Below are positions 10,002 through 20,484 of a DNA stretch of 64,000 bases, in pieces (the stretch's first letter is position 1; each line of letters opens with the position of its first letter). The notes under the pieces were generated by a model. That model searched no databases. It worked only from the letters and a program-made list of their open reading frames with translations, and was not told the origin of the DNA. Source of the DNA: Acidovorax sp. T1 (lineage in GTDB: Bacteria > Pseudomonadota > Gammaproteobacteria > Burkholderiales > Burkholderiaceae_C); assembly GCF_002176815.1 (NCBI RefSeq), contig NZ_CP021648.1:3887001-3951000 (forward strand), written 5' to 3'. A program made the position numbers and the translations under genes.

Positions 10002-10292
10002 ATGCAAACCAACACACCAGCCCACGATGGCTGCCCCGATATGACCAAAGACCTGGCGCGACAGAACGAACTCAAACCCATGGCGCTGTGCGAGCCCTGC
10101 CAGGGCATCCAGCGCAACTGGCGCAAGGCCCCCGGCCACGCCGAACTGGTGCAGCGCGGCAACCGCAAGGAAGACCGCGACCACGGCCCCGTCACCATCA
10201 CCCGCTATGTGTGCGACCGCTGCGGCACGGCCTGGGAGTATGAGAACGACAAGACCAACCTGCACGCCGGCTGGTCGGTGGTGGGGCGTTAA
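10002..10292 (+). CDS. Small zinc-ribbon-like protein
   Basis: A 96-residue protein of unknown function. Two Cys pairs, CEPC (about 30-33) and CDRC (about 71-74), 41 residues apart, suggest one Zn site, with basic residues between. An internal ATG at 10041 would give an 83-residue protein beginning MTKDLARQNELKP and is equally possible; neither start has a clear ribosome binding site. It overlaps the first bases of palindromic element copy 3 at its end. Codon use is normal for the region, which argues for a real gene. Confidence 0.6.
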   Translation: MQTNTPAHDGCPDMTKDLARQNELKPMALCEPCQGIQRNWRKAPGHAELVQRGNRKEDRDHGPVTITRYVCDRCGTAWEYENDKTNLHAGWSVVGR

Positions 10293-10349
10293 ATTACTAT
10301 TGAATTAATAGCTGCCTGCGCTTGATGGATAAGCGCTAGCGGCCAATAT
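10291..10349 (+). repeat. Palindromic element copy 3
   Basis: Reads TTAATAGCTGCCTGCGCTTG, then GGATAAGCGCTAGCGGCC. It sits between two convergent genes and provides the last residues (IGR) and the TAG stop of yjjJ on the minus strand. Confidence 0.8.
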
Positions 10350-11676
10350 GGCTCGCATTCTCGGCGGCAATGGCCCGAAAGCCTGCCGACACCCGCGCGT
10401 CCGCCGCCGCGGCCTGCCAGAACTGCCGCGCCAGGGCCTGCGCCTCGGCCCATTCGCCCAGCGTGGCGGCGCTGGGTTGCAGCGGGCGGCTGGCAAAGTC
10501 GCGCGGCACCAGCTCGCCGCCCACGGGCGCATACAGCATGGGCAACATGTCGTAGGTGGGCGACAGCGCCCAGTCGTCGCCCTGCAGCACCAGCGAGATG
10601 TTGCCGTAATGCCGGTCGGTGTTGGCGATGAGCTGGCCGTAGGCCTCCAGCAGGCGCAGGGTGCGGGCGTCGGCCGGCGTGAGCAGGTGGCGCGCCGCCA
10701 TGCGGTTGGCGGTGGCGGCCCAGTTGTCGATCTCGCCCACGTATTCGGCGTTGTAAACCTGCAGCGACACCATGCCGATGCGCCCGCCCAAGCTGCGGGG
10801 ATCGTCGCCCTGCAGCGGCGTGCGGTCAAAGCGCTCCGACTCCAGAAACACCCGCCCCGCGCCCCTGAACAGCTGCGTGGGCGCGGCTGGCAAGCCCGCC
10901 TGCGCCAGCGTGTGCAGCGCCAGGTGCTCGCACACCAGCAGGTCGCGCATGCGCTGGTCGGTGGGGGCGTCGCCAGCGGGCGAGAACTTCACGATGGCGT
11001 GGCGCCCGGCGGTGATGGTGCAGAACTTGGGCTGCTCGCCCCCGGCCGACGAGCCCGGGTGCGTGCCGCGCATGGCCTGCTCGGCCAGCTGCGGGTAGTC
11101 AGCGGCCGAGGCCACGCGCGATGCGCGCGCGGGCAGGGTGTGAAAGCGCTGGAACGCGGCCTCGCCCATGATGAGGTTGCCCGGCAGGTCGTCGCCATAC
11201 AGCGTCATGGCGCGCAGCACGTCGTCGTCGCTCCAGTGGCGCGGGTCGTGGCCCAGCTGCAGCTCGGGGTGGGCCTGGGCAAAGGTGCGGCCCATGAAGC
11301 CCTGGGGGCGCATGTCGTCCAAAAACCAGGGCAGGCCGTCGTGCCGCGCGCTCACGCCATCGGCTTCGTCCACCCAGAACGCGCCGCCCACCAAAGGCAC
11401 CAGGCGCGCAAACGGCGCGGGCCGGCCCTGCGCGTCGATGCGCATCACCCGCACCTCGTTGCCCACGCCGGGCACGGTGCGCGGCAGCACATAGCGCTGC
11501 GAGCGCGCTGCGCCCACCTTCTGCACCTGGCCCGCCTGGATCAGCGGTGCCAGCGCACGCGACACCGTGGGCTGGCTCACGCCCAGCAGCTCCTGCAACT
11601 CAGCGCTGGTCAGCACGCCGCCCTGCCGGCGCAGGGCGTGCAGGGCTTTGGGGGTGAGTTCGTGGAGACCGGCCAT
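10336..11676 (-). CDS. yjjJ: YjjJ-type HipA-fold kinase with N-terminal winged helix
   Basis: A 446-residue HipA-family protein, matching the usual length of E. coli YjjJ. The N-terminal 65 residues are a winged HTH (LTSAELQELLGVSQPTVSRA), absent from canonical HipA. The kinase part shows GEQPKFCTI, HAIVKFSP (ATP region) and the catalytic LIANTDRHYGNISLV (about 352-366), then LSPTYDMLPMLYAP. No hipB partner lies beside it; YjjJ proteins are regarded as stand-alone HipA-like toxins whose own DNA-binding domain may autoregulate. The stop codon lies in a palindromic element. It is distinct from, and only distantly similar to, the hipA gene at 4870-6108. Confidence 0.88.
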   Translation of the reverse strand: MAGLHELTPKALHALRRQGGVLTSAELQELLGVSQPTVSRALAPLIQAGQVQKVGAARSQRYVLPRTVPGVGNEVRVMRIDAQGRPAPFARLVPLVGGAFWVDEADGVSARHDGLPWFLDDMRPQGFMGRTFAQAHPELQLGHDPRHWSDDDVLRAMTLYGDDLPGNLIMGEAAFQRFHTLPARASRVASAADYPQLAEQAMRGTHPGSSAGGEQPKFCTITAGRHAIVKFSPAGDAPTDQRMRDLLVCEHLALHTLAQAGLPAAPTQLFRGAGRVFLESERFDRTPLQGDDPRSLGGRIGMVSLQVYNAEYVGEIDNWAATANRMAARHLLTPADARTLRLLEAYGQLIANTDRHYGNISLVLQGDDWALSPTYDMLPMLYAPVGGELVPRDFASRPLQPSAATLGEWAEAQALARQFWQAAAADARVSAGFRAIAAENASHIGR

Positions 11677-11850
11677 GAATGATTATATGAATAGATAAAT
11701 TTCGGAAAATTACCAATTAAATCAATTGTCTAAGTGCATTGTTGAATAGATAAAAAAGAGGTGGTTTGAGGAAAGAATGGGGCCATGGCGCCGATGGCCT
11801 GGCACCTTTTCCCCGCATCCGTGTCCCACCTCTCCGACCAGGAGAAACCC

Positions 11851-12426
11851 ATGCTGCATCGCCGACGATTTTTGAGCACCGCCACCGGGGGGCTGCTTGC
11901 CCTGGGTGCGGCGGCGCTGCTGCTGGGGCGTGGCGCGCTGGCCCAGCCCAGCTACACCGTGCCGCTGGCGCAATTGCAGGAAATGGTGGCGCAGAAGTTT
12001 CCGCGCAGCGTGCCGGTGCGGGGCTTGCTCGACCTGACCCTGCAGGCGCCGCGCCTGCGCCTGCTGCCCGAGGTGAACCGCCTGGGCGCCGCCATGGCGG
12101 TGGACGCCGCCGGCCCCGCGCTGCGGCGCAGCCACACAGGCAGTTTCGATGTGGAGTTTGCGCTGCGCTACGAGGCCAGCGACCGCACGCTGCGGGCGCA
12201 CCAGCTCACGCTGGTGCGGCTGGAGTTCCCTACCCTCCGGCCGTCCGTCACGGAAATCCTCAACGCCTACGCACCCGTGCTGGCCGAGCAATCCCTGCGC
12301 GAAGTCACGCTGCACCAGCTGCGCCCGCAGGACACGGCCGTGTTCGATGGCCTGGGCCTGCAGCCGGGGCCCATCACGGTCACAGCCCAGGGGCTGACTG
12401 TGGCGTTTGTGGGCAAGCAGCCCTGA
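11851..12426 (+). CDS. DUF1439-like exported protein with Tat-like signal
   Basis: A 191-residue envelope protein. The start at 11851 is chosen for the AGGAGA site 7 bp upstream; a longer reading from 11785 lacks one. The N-terminus RRRFLSTATGG followed by a hydrophobic stretch ending RGALA resembles a Tat signal (RRxF), with cleavage probably after ALA. The mature part (YTVPLAQLQEMVAQKFP, then beta-rich repeats) resembles the DUF1439/YceB group of lipid-binding-like periplasmic proteins, but there is no lipobox Cys, so it would be soluble. Function unknown. Confidence 0.72.
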   Translation: MLHRRRFLSTATGGLLALGAAALLLGRGALAQPSYTVPLAQLQEMVAQKFPRSVPVRGLLDLTLQAPRLRLLPEVNRLGAAMAVDAAGPALRRSHTGSFDVEFALRYEASDRTLRAHQLTLVRLEFPTLRPSVTEILNAYAPVLAEQSLREVTLHQLRPQDTAVFDGLGLQPGPITVTAQGLTVAFVGKQP

Positions 12427-12476
12427 CGGGCGCAGAAGAACGTCTTCATGGGCGCCTGGATGGATTCGACGACAAG

Positions 12477-12530
12477 CTATTAAATAGATAGCTACCAGCG
12501 CTTGATGGGCGTGGGCTATGACACTATTTG
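12477..12530 (+). repeat. Palindromic element copy 4 (degenerate)
   Basis: Reads TAGATAGCTACCAGCGCTTG; the right arm is decayed (GGGCGTGGGCTATG). It lies in the 240-bp gap before the pirin gene. Confidence 0.55.
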
Positions 12531-12666
12531 ACCAAAACAGAGGCGCCCACCGTCCTGCTGCGCGCACCGCACTGTCCTATCCGAAGCACTTTCGTTGGGG
12601 CACCATGGGCCCCATGTTCGACAGACATACCGCCGCTTGTGGCGGCGTCAACCCAAGGAGCCTCTG

Positions 12667-13755
12667 ATGTCGTCCTCTCCCGTCGCCTCTTCATCTGCTG
12701 CCACCCAGCCCATCGTGCAAACCCAGCCGCTGGGCCCGCTGTGGCCCACGATGGACCCGTTCTTGTTCTGTGCCCACCATGACGATGCCTATCCCGCAGG
12801 CAATGGTGCGTTCGCGCCCGCCGTGTCGCTGGAAGACCGCCAGATCGGCAGCGACTTCAGCCGCAAGGACGGCTGGAGCATGTACCACGGCGACACGGTG
12901 CCCGGCTTTCCGGGCCACCCGCACCGTGGCTTTGAAACCGTGACGCTGGTGCGCAAGGGCCTGATCGACCATTCCGACTCGCTGGGCGCGGCCGCGCGCT
13001 TTGGCGGCGGCGACGTGCAGTGGCTCACCGCCGGCAAGGGCGTTGTGCACTCTGAAATGTTCCCGCTGCTCAACGCCACCGAGCCCAATCCGCTGGAGCT
13101 GTTCCAGATCTGGCTGAACCTGCCCGCGCGCAACAAGATGGTGGCGCCGCACTTCACCATGCTGTGGAACGAGCGCATTCCGCGCCTGGTGCACCACGAC
13201 GAGGCAGGCCGCGCCACCACCGTGACCGTGGTGGCCGGTGCCCTGCCCGGCGCACCCGCCCCGCTGGCGCCGCCGCCCGAATCCTGGGCCTCGCAGCCCG
13301 AGGGCGATGTGGCCATCTGGACGCTGCACCTGGCACCCGGCGCGCAGTGGACGCTGCCGGCCGCGCAGGGCCAGGGCACGCGCCGCATGCTGTATTTCTT
13401 TGCGGGCGACAGCCTGCGCGTGGGGCCGCAGGAGGTGGGCCAGCATGCCGCGCTGGAGGTGGTGGCGGGCCAGGACTGGCGGCTCACCAACACCGGCGCC
13501 ACGCCCGTCGAATGCCTGCTGCTGCAAGGCCAGCCGATTGGCGAGCCCGTGGCGCAATATGGCCCCTTCGTGATGAACACGCAGGCCGAGATCATGCAGG
13601 CCATGAACGACTACCGCCGCACCCAGTTCGGCGGCTGGCCCTGGCCCGAGCAGGACCCGGTGCACGGCACCGAGGCGCGGCGGTTTGCGCGCTACCCCGG
13701 CCAGGCCGAGGACGATCGGCCCGGCGCGGCTGCCGCGCCAACCGCATCGGCCTGA
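12667..13755 (+). CDS. Pirin family protein
   Basis: A 362-residue bicupin of the pirin family. AAGGAG at 12654-12659 supports the start at 12667; the open frame begins earlier but without a site. The pirin metal-binding motif HPHRGFETVTLV (about residues 82-93) is followed by VQWLTAGKGVVHSEMFP, the rest of the His/His/His/Glu iron site. Pirins include quercetin-2,3-dioxygenase-like enzymes and redox-sensing cofactors; the substrate cannot be inferred here. The C-terminus is Ala-rich (GAAAAPTASA). It looks monocistronic. Confidence 0.9.
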   Translation: MSSSPVASSSAATQPIVQTQPLGPLWPTMDPFLFCAHHDDAYPAGNGAFAPAVSLEDRQIGSDFSRKDGWSMYHGDTVPGFPGHPHRGFETVTLVRKGLIDHSDSLGAAARFGGGDVQWLTAGKGVVHSEMFPLLNATEPNPLELFQIWLNLPARNKMVAPHFTMLWNERIPRLVHHDEAGRATTVTVVAGALPGAPAPLAPPPESWASQPEGDVAIWTLHLAPGAQWTLPAAQGQGTRRMLYFFAGDSLRVGPQEVGQHAALEVVAGQDWRLTNTGATPVECLLLQGQPIGEPVAQYGPFVMNTQAEIMQAMNDYRRTQFGGWPWPEQDPVHGTEARRFARYPGQAEDDRPGAAAAPTASA

Positions 13756-13820
13756 CCTGGTACCGGGCGCATGCTGCGCGCCTCGTGGACAATCCGAGGT
13801 TTTGATCCGCGCGGCGGTGT

Positions 13821-13929
13821 CTATGGATCCGGCCCTTTGATGTATCCCATACCGTTCAGGCTGAGCTTGTCGAAGCCCTTCGACAAGCTCAGGGCGAACG
13901 GTTAAACCTTCATCGGGCCATATCCATAG
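13821..13929. repeat. 109-bp nested palindrome containing a widespread intergenic repeat
   Basis: The centre is GAGCTTGTCGAAG / TTCGACAAGCTC flanked by ACCGTTC / GAACGGT, a palindrome common in proteobacterial intergenic DNA. Outer arms CTATGGAT (13821-13828) and ATCCATAG (13922-13929), GGCCC/GGGCC and GATG/CATC extend the symmetry to about 109 bp. It fills most of the pirin-PPIase gap. Confidence 0.75.
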
Positions 13930-13975
13930 TTGCCTTCTGCACCGCCCCGCGCAGCCCCCTTGAAATCGCAACGCC

Positions 13976-14446
13976 ATGAACATCACCCAAGACGCCGCCG
14001 TCACCATCACCTACCAGGTCACCACGCCCCAGGGCAAGCCGCTCGATGCGGGCAGCCTGGCCTATCTGCATGGCGGCTATGACAACATCTTCCCCAAGGT
14101 CGAAGCGGCCCTCGATGGCCAGACCGTGGGCTTTGGCACCACGCTCGACCTGGCCGTGGAAGACGCCTTTGGCGCCCGCGACGAAAGCCTGGTGCGCACC
14201 ATTCCCAAGGCCGAGTTTCCCCCGGGCGTGAAGGTGGGCGGCCAGCTGCAGGGCCTGGGCGCCGACGGCCAGCCGCAGGTGTTCAACGTGGTCAAGATCA
14301 AGGGCCCTGAAGTGCACCTGGATGGCAACCATCCGCTGGCAGGCCAGGCTTTGAAGTTCAGCTGCAAGGTAACCGGCGTGCGCGCCGCGACGGCGGAAGA
14401 GATCGCGCACCGCCATGTGCACGGGGCGCACGGCCACCAGCATTGA
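13976..14446 (+). CDS. SlyD-like FKBP-type peptidyl-prolyl isomerase
   Basis: A 156-residue SlyD-group PPIase and chaperone of the cytoplasm. The FKBP half opens with VTITYQVTTPQGKPLD and GGYDNIFPKVEAALDGQ; the characteristic insert-in-flap domain follows (about 70-125, PGVKVGGQLQGLGADGQPQ). The tail is His-rich (HRHVHGAHGHQH), as in metal-binding SlyD proteins, though shorter than E. coli SlyD. Expected roles are proline isomerisation and possibly nickel handling for metalloenzymes. It stands alone after the 109-bp palindrome. Confidence 0.88.
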   Translation: MNITQDAAVTITYQVTTPQGKPLDAGSLAYLHGGYDNIFPKVEAALDGQTVGFGTTLDLAVEDAFGARDESLVRTIPKAEFPPGVKVGGQLQGLGADGQPQVFNVVKIKGPEVHLDGNHPLAGQALKFSCKVTGVRAATAEEIAHRHVHGAHGHQH

Positions 14447-14491
14447 CGCCGGCGCGCCCTGCGCCAGCGCGGCCGGCCGATGTCGGCCGTG

Positions 14492-15364
14492 TCAAGGGTG
14501 CCGACGCAGTGCCCGGCGCAGCAGGCGTGCGGCGCGGTCGCGCATGCCCAGCGGGCCAGGGCCGGGCGCGGCTGGGCGTGCCTGGGCGGCGCTGCAGGCC
14601 GCCAGAAAGTCGTTGAGGATGGCGGTGTCGTCCAGGGTGTCCGAGCCGACCCGGTGAAACTCGGGGTGCCACTGCGTGGCGGCGATGTAGCCGCGCCCTG
14701 GCGCCGCTTGCAGGCGGATCGCTTCGGGCACGCCATCGGGTTCGCTGAGGGCTTCCACAACAAAATCTGGCGCCACCCGCTTGATGCCCTGGTGGTGGAT
14801 GCTGTTGACGCGTGCGCGCGGCTTGTCGGGGTACAGCTGCGCCAGATGCGTGCCGGGCACGATGTGGAGGTCGTGGAAATGCTGGTCGTACGTGGTGGCA
14901 TCGCGGTGCTGCAGCGCGCCCGGGTGCTGGGTCTGCAAGTCCTGGTAAAGCGCTCCGCCAAATGCCACGTTGATCAGCTGCAGGCCACGGCAGACCCCAA
15001 AAATGGGTTTGCCGGCCTGGGCAAACGCCTTCACGACGGCCAGATCGTAGAGGTCGCGCACGCGGTCACCCACCCACTCTTCGCGCAGAGGCTCCTCGCC
15101 GTAGCTGCCCGGCCAGACGTCGGCACCGCCGTGCATGACGATGCCGTCGAGCCACTCGGCATAGTGGTCCAGCGTGACGTCGCCGCGTGCCGTCGCCCCG
15201 GTGGGACAGGGCACCATGACCACCATCGCACCCGCCGACATGATCCAGTGGGCGATGGACTGCTCAACGTACTGCAGGGTTTTGCCCGTGAACAGCGGGC
15301 GGGCGGGGTCGGCGTGCTGAAAGCAGGCCGACAGGCCAATCTTGAGGCGGGGGGAAGCGGGCAT
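14492..15364 (-). CDS. Class I glutamine amidotransferase-like (peptidase C26 / PuuD-like) hydrolase
   Basis: A 290-residue gamma-glutamyl hydrolase-type protein. The nucleophile elbow GVCRGLQLINVAFGG (about 123-137, Cys nucleophile) and the catalytic His/Glu in ATQWHPEFH (about 235-243) form the C26 triad; IVMHGGADVWP marks the conserved loop. The start at 15364 has GGAG 6 bp upstream; the longer open frame to 15601 has no support. Relatives include gamma-glutamyl-GABA hydrolase of putrescine catabolism, but no puu genes are adjacent, so the substrate is open. The extreme C-terminus is Arg/Ala-rich. Confidence 0.85.
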   Translation of the reverse strand: MPASPRLKIGLSACFQHADPARPLFTGKTLQYVEQSIAHWIMSAGAMVVMVPCPTGATARGDVTLDHYAEWLDGIVMHGGADVWPGSYGEEPLREEWVGDRVRDLYDLAVVKAFAQAGKPIFGVCRGLQLINVAFGGALYQDLQTQHPGALQHRDATTYDQHFHDLHIVPGTHLAQLYPDKPRARVNSIHHQGIKRVAPDFVVEALSEPDGVPEAIRLQAAPGRGYIAATQWHPEFHRVGSDTLDDTAILNDFLAACSAAQARPAAPGPGPLGMRDRAARLLRRALRRHP

Positions 15365-15627
15365 AAAAAAGCTCCGATGGGGCACTGGCACAGCGTACTG
15401 CAAGGCGGCGCGGGGAGATCGCGCCATGGTCTTTGTAGCACCGCGCCCCGGCAACAGCTGTAGGAAAGTGCCGTGCATGCCACGGCCCGTTGCCTCGCCT
15501 GTTTCCTGCCGACCCGTGTGCCATTGACCAACATCAAGCCCCCAAAAGCGCTTGCGTGCATGATGAAGGCATCCATGACAGCCATGGCGTTGCTGCCGCA
15601 CCGTTTCATTTTTACAAGGAGTGCCCT

Positions 15628-15975
15628 ATGCAAGTACAAGTACACACCGACGACCATATCCATGGCGGCGAGTCGCTGGCGCAATGGATTCAGGAAGAGG
15701 CCGGCACCCGGCTGGCGCGGTTTCGCGAGCACATCACGCGCCTGGAGGTGTTTCTGACCGATGTGGATGCCGGCAAGTCGGGCGCGGACGACAAGCGCTG
15801 CCGCATCGAGGCCCGCGTGGCCAATCGCCAGCCGGTGACCGTGACAGCCGAGGCCGACAAGATGGCCGCTGCGTTCATCAGCGCCGTGGACAAGCTGACG
15901 CGCGCGCTGGATGCGGACCTGGGACGGGTGAAGGACAAGCACGGGCGCGACACCATCCGGGATGCGCAAGAGTAA
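15628..15975 (+). CDS. HPF/RaiA-like ribosome-associated protein
   Basis: A 115-residue protein resembling the S30AE/HPF family. It begins MQVQVHTDDHIHG; strand-helix segments (SLAQWIQEEAGTRLARFREH, LEVFLTDVDAGK, KRCRIEARVANRQPVTVT, MAAAFISAVDKLTRALDADL) follow the beta-alpha-beta-beta-beta-alpha order. AAGGAG at 15615-15620 sets the start. A second, canonical HPF is at 44812 in this window, so this may be a specialised paralogue. It diverges from the C26 hydrolase and ends before a strong terminator. Confidence 0.72.
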   Translation: MQVQVHTDDHIHGGESLAQWIQEEAGTRLARFREHITRLEVFLTDVDAGKSGADDKRCRIEARVANRQPVTVTAEADKMAAAFISAVDKLTRALDADLGRVKDKHGRDTIRDAQE

Positions 15976-16022
15976 ACAGCGCTGCATGGCGCGCTGAACC
16001 CGGTCGCCCTGGATCGGGCAGA

Positions 16023-16049
16023 AAAAAACGCGCCGAGGGCGCGTTTTTT
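16023..16049. terminator. Bidirectional rho-independent terminator
   Basis: AAAAAACGCGCC (16023-16034), loop GAG, GGCGCGTTTTTT (16038-16049). The GC stem is flanked by an A run on one side and a T run on the other, so it serves both the HPF-like gene and the convergent gap gene. Confidence 0.95.
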
Positions 16050-16066
16050 GTGGGCGCCAGCAGCGC

Positions 16067-17136
<1,070 letters not shown>

Positions 17137-17142
17137 GTCAAA

Positions 17143-19185
17143 TCACTTGCGCTTGAGCGCGGCCAACACGGTGGCGGCCACGTTCTCTTCGGTGAAACCG
17201 AAGTGTTTGAACAGCACCGGCGCGGGCGCCGATTCGCCGTAGGTGTCGATACCCACCACGGCGGCGCAGCCGTATTTCCACCAGCCGTCGGTCACGCCCA
17301 TTTCCACGGCAATGCGGGGCAGGCCGGCGGGCAGCACGGCCTTCTTGTACTTGGTGTCTTCGCGGTCGAAGGTGGTGGTGCTGGGCATGGAGACCACGCG
17401 CACGGCCACCTTCTTGTCGGCCAGCAGGCGCTGGGCCTTCAGGGCCAGCTGCACTTCGGAGCCGGTGGCGATGATCACGGCCACGGGTTTCTTTTTCAGG
17501 CCCACGTCCGATGGCTCGCTCAGCACATAGGCGCCGCGCGAGATGTCGCCCAGGTCGCGCTTGGGTGCGTAGGGCAAGTTTTGGCGCGACAGGGCCAGCA
17601 CGGTGGGTTTGTCGCGGTTGGACAGTGCCACGCTCCAGGCCACGGCGGTTTCGTCCGTGTCGGCAGGGCGCCAGACGTCGAGGTTGGGAATCAGGCGCAG
17701 GCTGGCAACGTGCTCGATGGACTGGTGGGTGGGGCCGTCTTCACCGAGGCCGATGGAGTCGTGCGTGAACACATGGATCACGCGCTGCTTCATCAGCGCG
17801 GCCATGCGGATGGCGTTGCGGCTGTAGTCGCTGAAGGTCAGGAAGGTGCCGCCGTAGGGGATGAAGCCGCCATGCAGCGCCACGCCGTTCATGATGGCGG
17901 CCATGCCGAACTCGCGCACGCCGTAATTGATGTGGCGGCCGATCTGGCCGGCCTCGGTGCGCACCACGGCGCCTGCGGCATCAAAGCGCAGCGCGGGCGT
18001 GCTCTTGGTGTTGGTCAGGTTCGAGCCGGTCAGGTCAGCGCTGCCGCCCAGCAGCTCGGGCAGCGCGGCGGTGAAGGCTTCCAGCGCCAGCTGGCTGGCC
18101 TTGCGGCTGGCCACGGTTTCGGCCTTGGTGTGGGCGGCGACCACGGTGTCCACGGCCACCTGGGCGAAGTCCTTGGGCAGGTCACCGCGCATGCGGCGGG
18201 TCAGCTCAAAGGCCAGTTCGGGGTAGGCAGCCTCGTAGGCGGCAAAGCGCAGGGTCCATTTGGTTTCAAAGGCTTCACCGGCGGCCTTGGCATCCCAGTC
18301 GGCATAGACCGATTCGGGAATCACGAAGGGCTCGTGCGACCAGCCCAGCACGGCGCGGGTCAGATTGATTTCTTCAGAACCCAGGGGCTCGCCGTGGGCC
18401 TTGGCGGTGTTGGCGCGGTTCGGGCTGCCCTTGCCGATGGCGGTCTTGCAGACAATCAGCGTGGGCTTGTCGGTGCTGGTCTTGGCGGCGGCAATCGCTG
18501 CGGACAGTGCGTCCACATCGTGCCCATCGACCGCGTCGATCACGTTCCAGCCGCAGGCGGCAAAGCGCTGGGGGGTGTTGTCGATGAACCAGGGTGCGAC
18601 CTGGCCGTCGATGCTGATGCCGTTGTCGTCGTACAGCGCGATCAGCTTGTTGAGCTTCCAGGCGCCCGCCAGGCCCACCGCCTCGTGGCTGATGCCTTCC
18701 ATCAGGCAGCCATCGCCCAGGAATGCATAGGTGTGGTGGTCCACCACGGCATGGCCCTCGCGGTTGAACTCGGCGGCCAGCAGTTTTTCGGCCAGCGCAA
18801 AGCCCACGGCGTTGGTGATGCCCTGGCCCAGCGGGCCGGTGGTGGTTTCCACGCCGGGCGTGTGGCCGACTTCGGGGTGGCCTGCGGTCTTGCTGCCGAG
18901 CTGGCGGAAATTCTTGAGTTCCTGCAGCGGCAGGTCGTAGCCCGTCAGGTGCAGCAGTGCATACAGCAGCATCGAGGCGTGGCCATTGCTCAGCACGAAA
19001 CGGTCGCGGTCAAACCACTGGGGGTTGGACGGGTTGTGCTTGAGGTGGCGGCCCCACAGCGCCACGGCCATATCGGCCATGCCCATGGGGGCGCCGGGGT
19101 GGCCGGAATTGGCTTGTTGAACTGCGTCCATGGCCAACGCGCGAATTGCGTTGGCCATCTGGTGGGATTGCTGGGTGTTGGCCAT
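17143..19185 (-). CDS. tkt: Transketolase
   Basis: A 680-residue thiamine-diphosphate enzyme of the pentose phosphate pathway, cytoplasmic. The ThDP motif [13 protein letters not shown] (about 157-169) and the early [15 protein letters not shown] (about 26-40) are typical; the second half carries [11 protein letters not shown] and the Pyr-domain signature [14 protein letters not shown] (about 475-488). The start at 19185 (MANTQQSHQ) fits family length; the frame extends far upstream but that part overlaps the speD and murU genes. It diverges from speD and is probably cotranscribed with gap. Confidence 0.96.
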   Translation of the reverse strand: MANTQQSHQMANAIRALAMDAVQQANSGHPGAPMGMADMAVALWGRHLKHNPSNPQWFDRDRFVLSNGHASMLLYALLHLTGYDLPLQELKNFRQLGSKTAGHPEVGHTPGVETTTGPLGQGITNAVGFALAEKLLAAEFNREGHAVVDHHTYAFLGDGCLMEGISHEAVGLAGAWKLNKLIALYDDNGISIDGQVAPWFIDNTPQRFAACGWNVIDAVDGHDVDALSAAIAAAKTSTDKPTLIVCKTAIGKGSPNRANTAKAHGEPLGSEEINLTRAVLGWSHEPFVIPESVYADWDAKAAGEAFETKWTLRFAAYEAAYPELAFELTRRMRGDLPKDFAQVAVDTVVAAHTKAETVASRKASQLALEAFTAALPELLGGSADLTGSNLTNTKSTPALRFDAAGAVVRTEAGQIGRHINYGVREFGMAAIMNGVALHGGFIPYGGTFLTFSDYSRNAIRMAALMKQRVIHVFTHDSIGLGEDGPTHQSIEHVASLRLIPNLDVWRPADTDETAVAWSVALSNRDKPTVLALSRQNLPYAPKRDLGDISRGAYVLSEPSDVGLKKKPVAVIIATGSEVQLALKAQRLLADKKVAVRVVSMPSTTTFDREDTKYKKAVLPAGLPRIAVEMGVTDGWWKYGCAAVVGIDTYGESAPAPVLFKHFGFTEENVAATVLAALKRK

Positions 19186-19309
19186 GGGGTGGGCGGCTCC
19201 GGGTGGGAGGTTCAGGGAAACCCGGCATTTTACCGGTGCGGCCCGCAGGGGGCCTGGCGGACCCCCGCGCACGCCGCCGGGCGGGTGGCTATGCACTACA
19301 GTGCTGGCC

Positions 19310-19708
19310 ATGCAAGGACTGCATCTCACTGCCGATCTGCGTGGCTGCCGCTGCGCCCCCCAGCGCCTGCTGGATGCCGCCGCATTGGCCCTGGCCTGCA
19401 CGCATGCCGTGCGCGCTGCGGGGCTGCAGGCGGTGGACCAGTTGTTCCACCGCTTTCCGGCCACGGCGCAAGGCCCGGGCGGTGTCACGGCCACGGTGTT
19501 GCTGGCCGAATCGCACCTGTGCGTGCACACCTGGCCCGAGCAAAACGCCGTCACGCTGGATGTGTATGTGTGCAACTTTGGCGCCGACCATTCGGTCAAG
19601 GCCCAGACGCTGATGGATGCGCTGCTGGCCCTGTTCGAGCCCACCGAAGTGCAACGCCACGCCCTGCAGCGCGGCGCCGTGGGCCAGGCCAGCGGGGCCG
19701 CGCGATGA
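19310..19708 (+). CDS. speD: S-adenosylmethionine decarboxylase proenzyme (SpeD family)
   Basis: A 132-residue AdoMet decarboxylase of the small bacterial class, supplying decarboxylated SAM for spermidine synthesis. The self-cleavage Glu-Ser is in [14 protein letters not shown] (about 65-78), cleavage making the pyruvoyl group; the HTWPE block is diagnostic. Its TGA (19706-19708) overlaps the ATG of the next gene. The start at 19310 gives the conserved [13 protein letters not shown] opening. A spermidine synthase is not in the window. It heads a three-gene run with murU and pepP. Confidence 0.88.
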   Translation: MQGLHLTADLRGCRCAPQRLLDAAALALACTHAVRAAGLQAVDQLFHRFPATAQGPGGVTATVLLAESHLCVHTWPEQNAVTLDVYVCNFGADHSVKAQTLMDALLALFEPTEVQRHALQRGAVGQASGAAR

Positions 19709-20484
19709 CGCAGCCGGCTTTTTTGCAAGTGCCCGCGCTGGTGCTGGCGGCAGGCCGTGGCGAGCGCATGCGGCCCCTTACCGACACCACCCCGAAGCCC
19801 CTTCTGCAGGTGCAGGGCCGGCCTTTGCTGCAATGGCATTTGCAGGCGCTGGCCGATGCCGGTGTGTCGCGCGTGGTGGTCAATACCGCCTGGCTGGGGG
19901 AGCAGATTCCCGCGTATTTTTCGAGTCAAAATGGCCTGAAGTGCTTATGGGATAAGCGCGAGCAGCTATCTATTTCATACTCGCACGAAGGCGTGGATTT
20001 TGGTGGCGCGCTGGAAACGGCGGGCGGCATTGCGCGCGCGCTGCCGCAGCTGGGGCCTGTTTTCTGGCTGGCCGCGGGCGATGTGTTTGCACCCGACTTC
20101 GTGTTCGACAGCGCCGCCGTGCAGGCATTTGCGGCCAGCGACCATCTGGCCCACCTGTGGCTGGTGCCCAACCCGGCGCACAACCCGCGCGGCGACTTCG
20201 GTGTGTCGCCGCAAGGCATGGCGCTGAACCTGCCGGCCGACGACCCCGCGCCGCGCTACACCTACAGCACCATGGCCCTGCTGCGCGCCGAGCTGTTCGA
20301 GCCGCCCTGGTGCGACATTGCGCCGGGCAACCCGCAAGGCGTCAAAGCCCCTCTGGCCCCGCTGCTGCGGCGTGCGATGGACAATGGCCGGGTCAGCGCT
20401 GCGCTCTACACCGGTCGCTGGACCGACGTGGGCACGCCGCAAAGGCTGGCCGAACTGAACACCACTGCCCCGCACCTGCCATGA
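19705..20484 (+). CDS. murU: MurU-like sugar-phosphate nucleotidylyltransferase
   Basis: A 259-residue NTP_transferase protein like MurU, which makes UDP-MurNAc from MurNAc-1-phosphate in peptidoglycan recycling. The signature [15 protein letters not shown] (about 12-26), TPKPLLQV and the catalytic [10 protein letters not shown] are present; [15 protein letters not shown] is typical of the MurU group. Start ATG overlaps the speD stop, and its stop overlaps the pepP start (both ATGA). An in-frame palindromic element encodes about [16 protein letters not shown] between the first helix pair and the SHEG motif, where relatives have a short loop; activity is probably kept. A hexose-1-P uridylyltransferase role is the alternative. 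Confidence 0.8.
   Translation: MTQPAFLQVPALVLAAGRGERMRPLTDTTPKPLLQVQGRPLLQWHLQALADAGVSRVVVNTAWLGEQIPAYFSSQNGLKCLWDKREQLSISYSHEGVDFGGALETAGGIARALPQLGPVFWLAAGDVFAPDFVFDSAAVQAFAASDHLAHLWLVPNPAHNPRGDFGVSPQGMALNLPADDPAPRYTYSTMALLRAELFEPPWCDIAPGNPQGVKAPLAPLLRRAMDNGRVSAALYTGRWTDVGTPQRLAELNTTAPHLP
19924..19980 (-). repeat. Palindromic element copy 5, inside murU
   Basis: On the minus strand it reads TAGATAGCTGCTCGCGCTTA, then CCATAAGCACTTCAGGCC. It is inserted within the murU coding sequence without interrupting the frame. Confidence 0.8.

Noticed and set aside
15490..15627. N-terminal extension of the HPF-like protein
   Set aside because: The extension has no ribosome binding site, while AAGGAG is correctly placed before the ATG at 15628.
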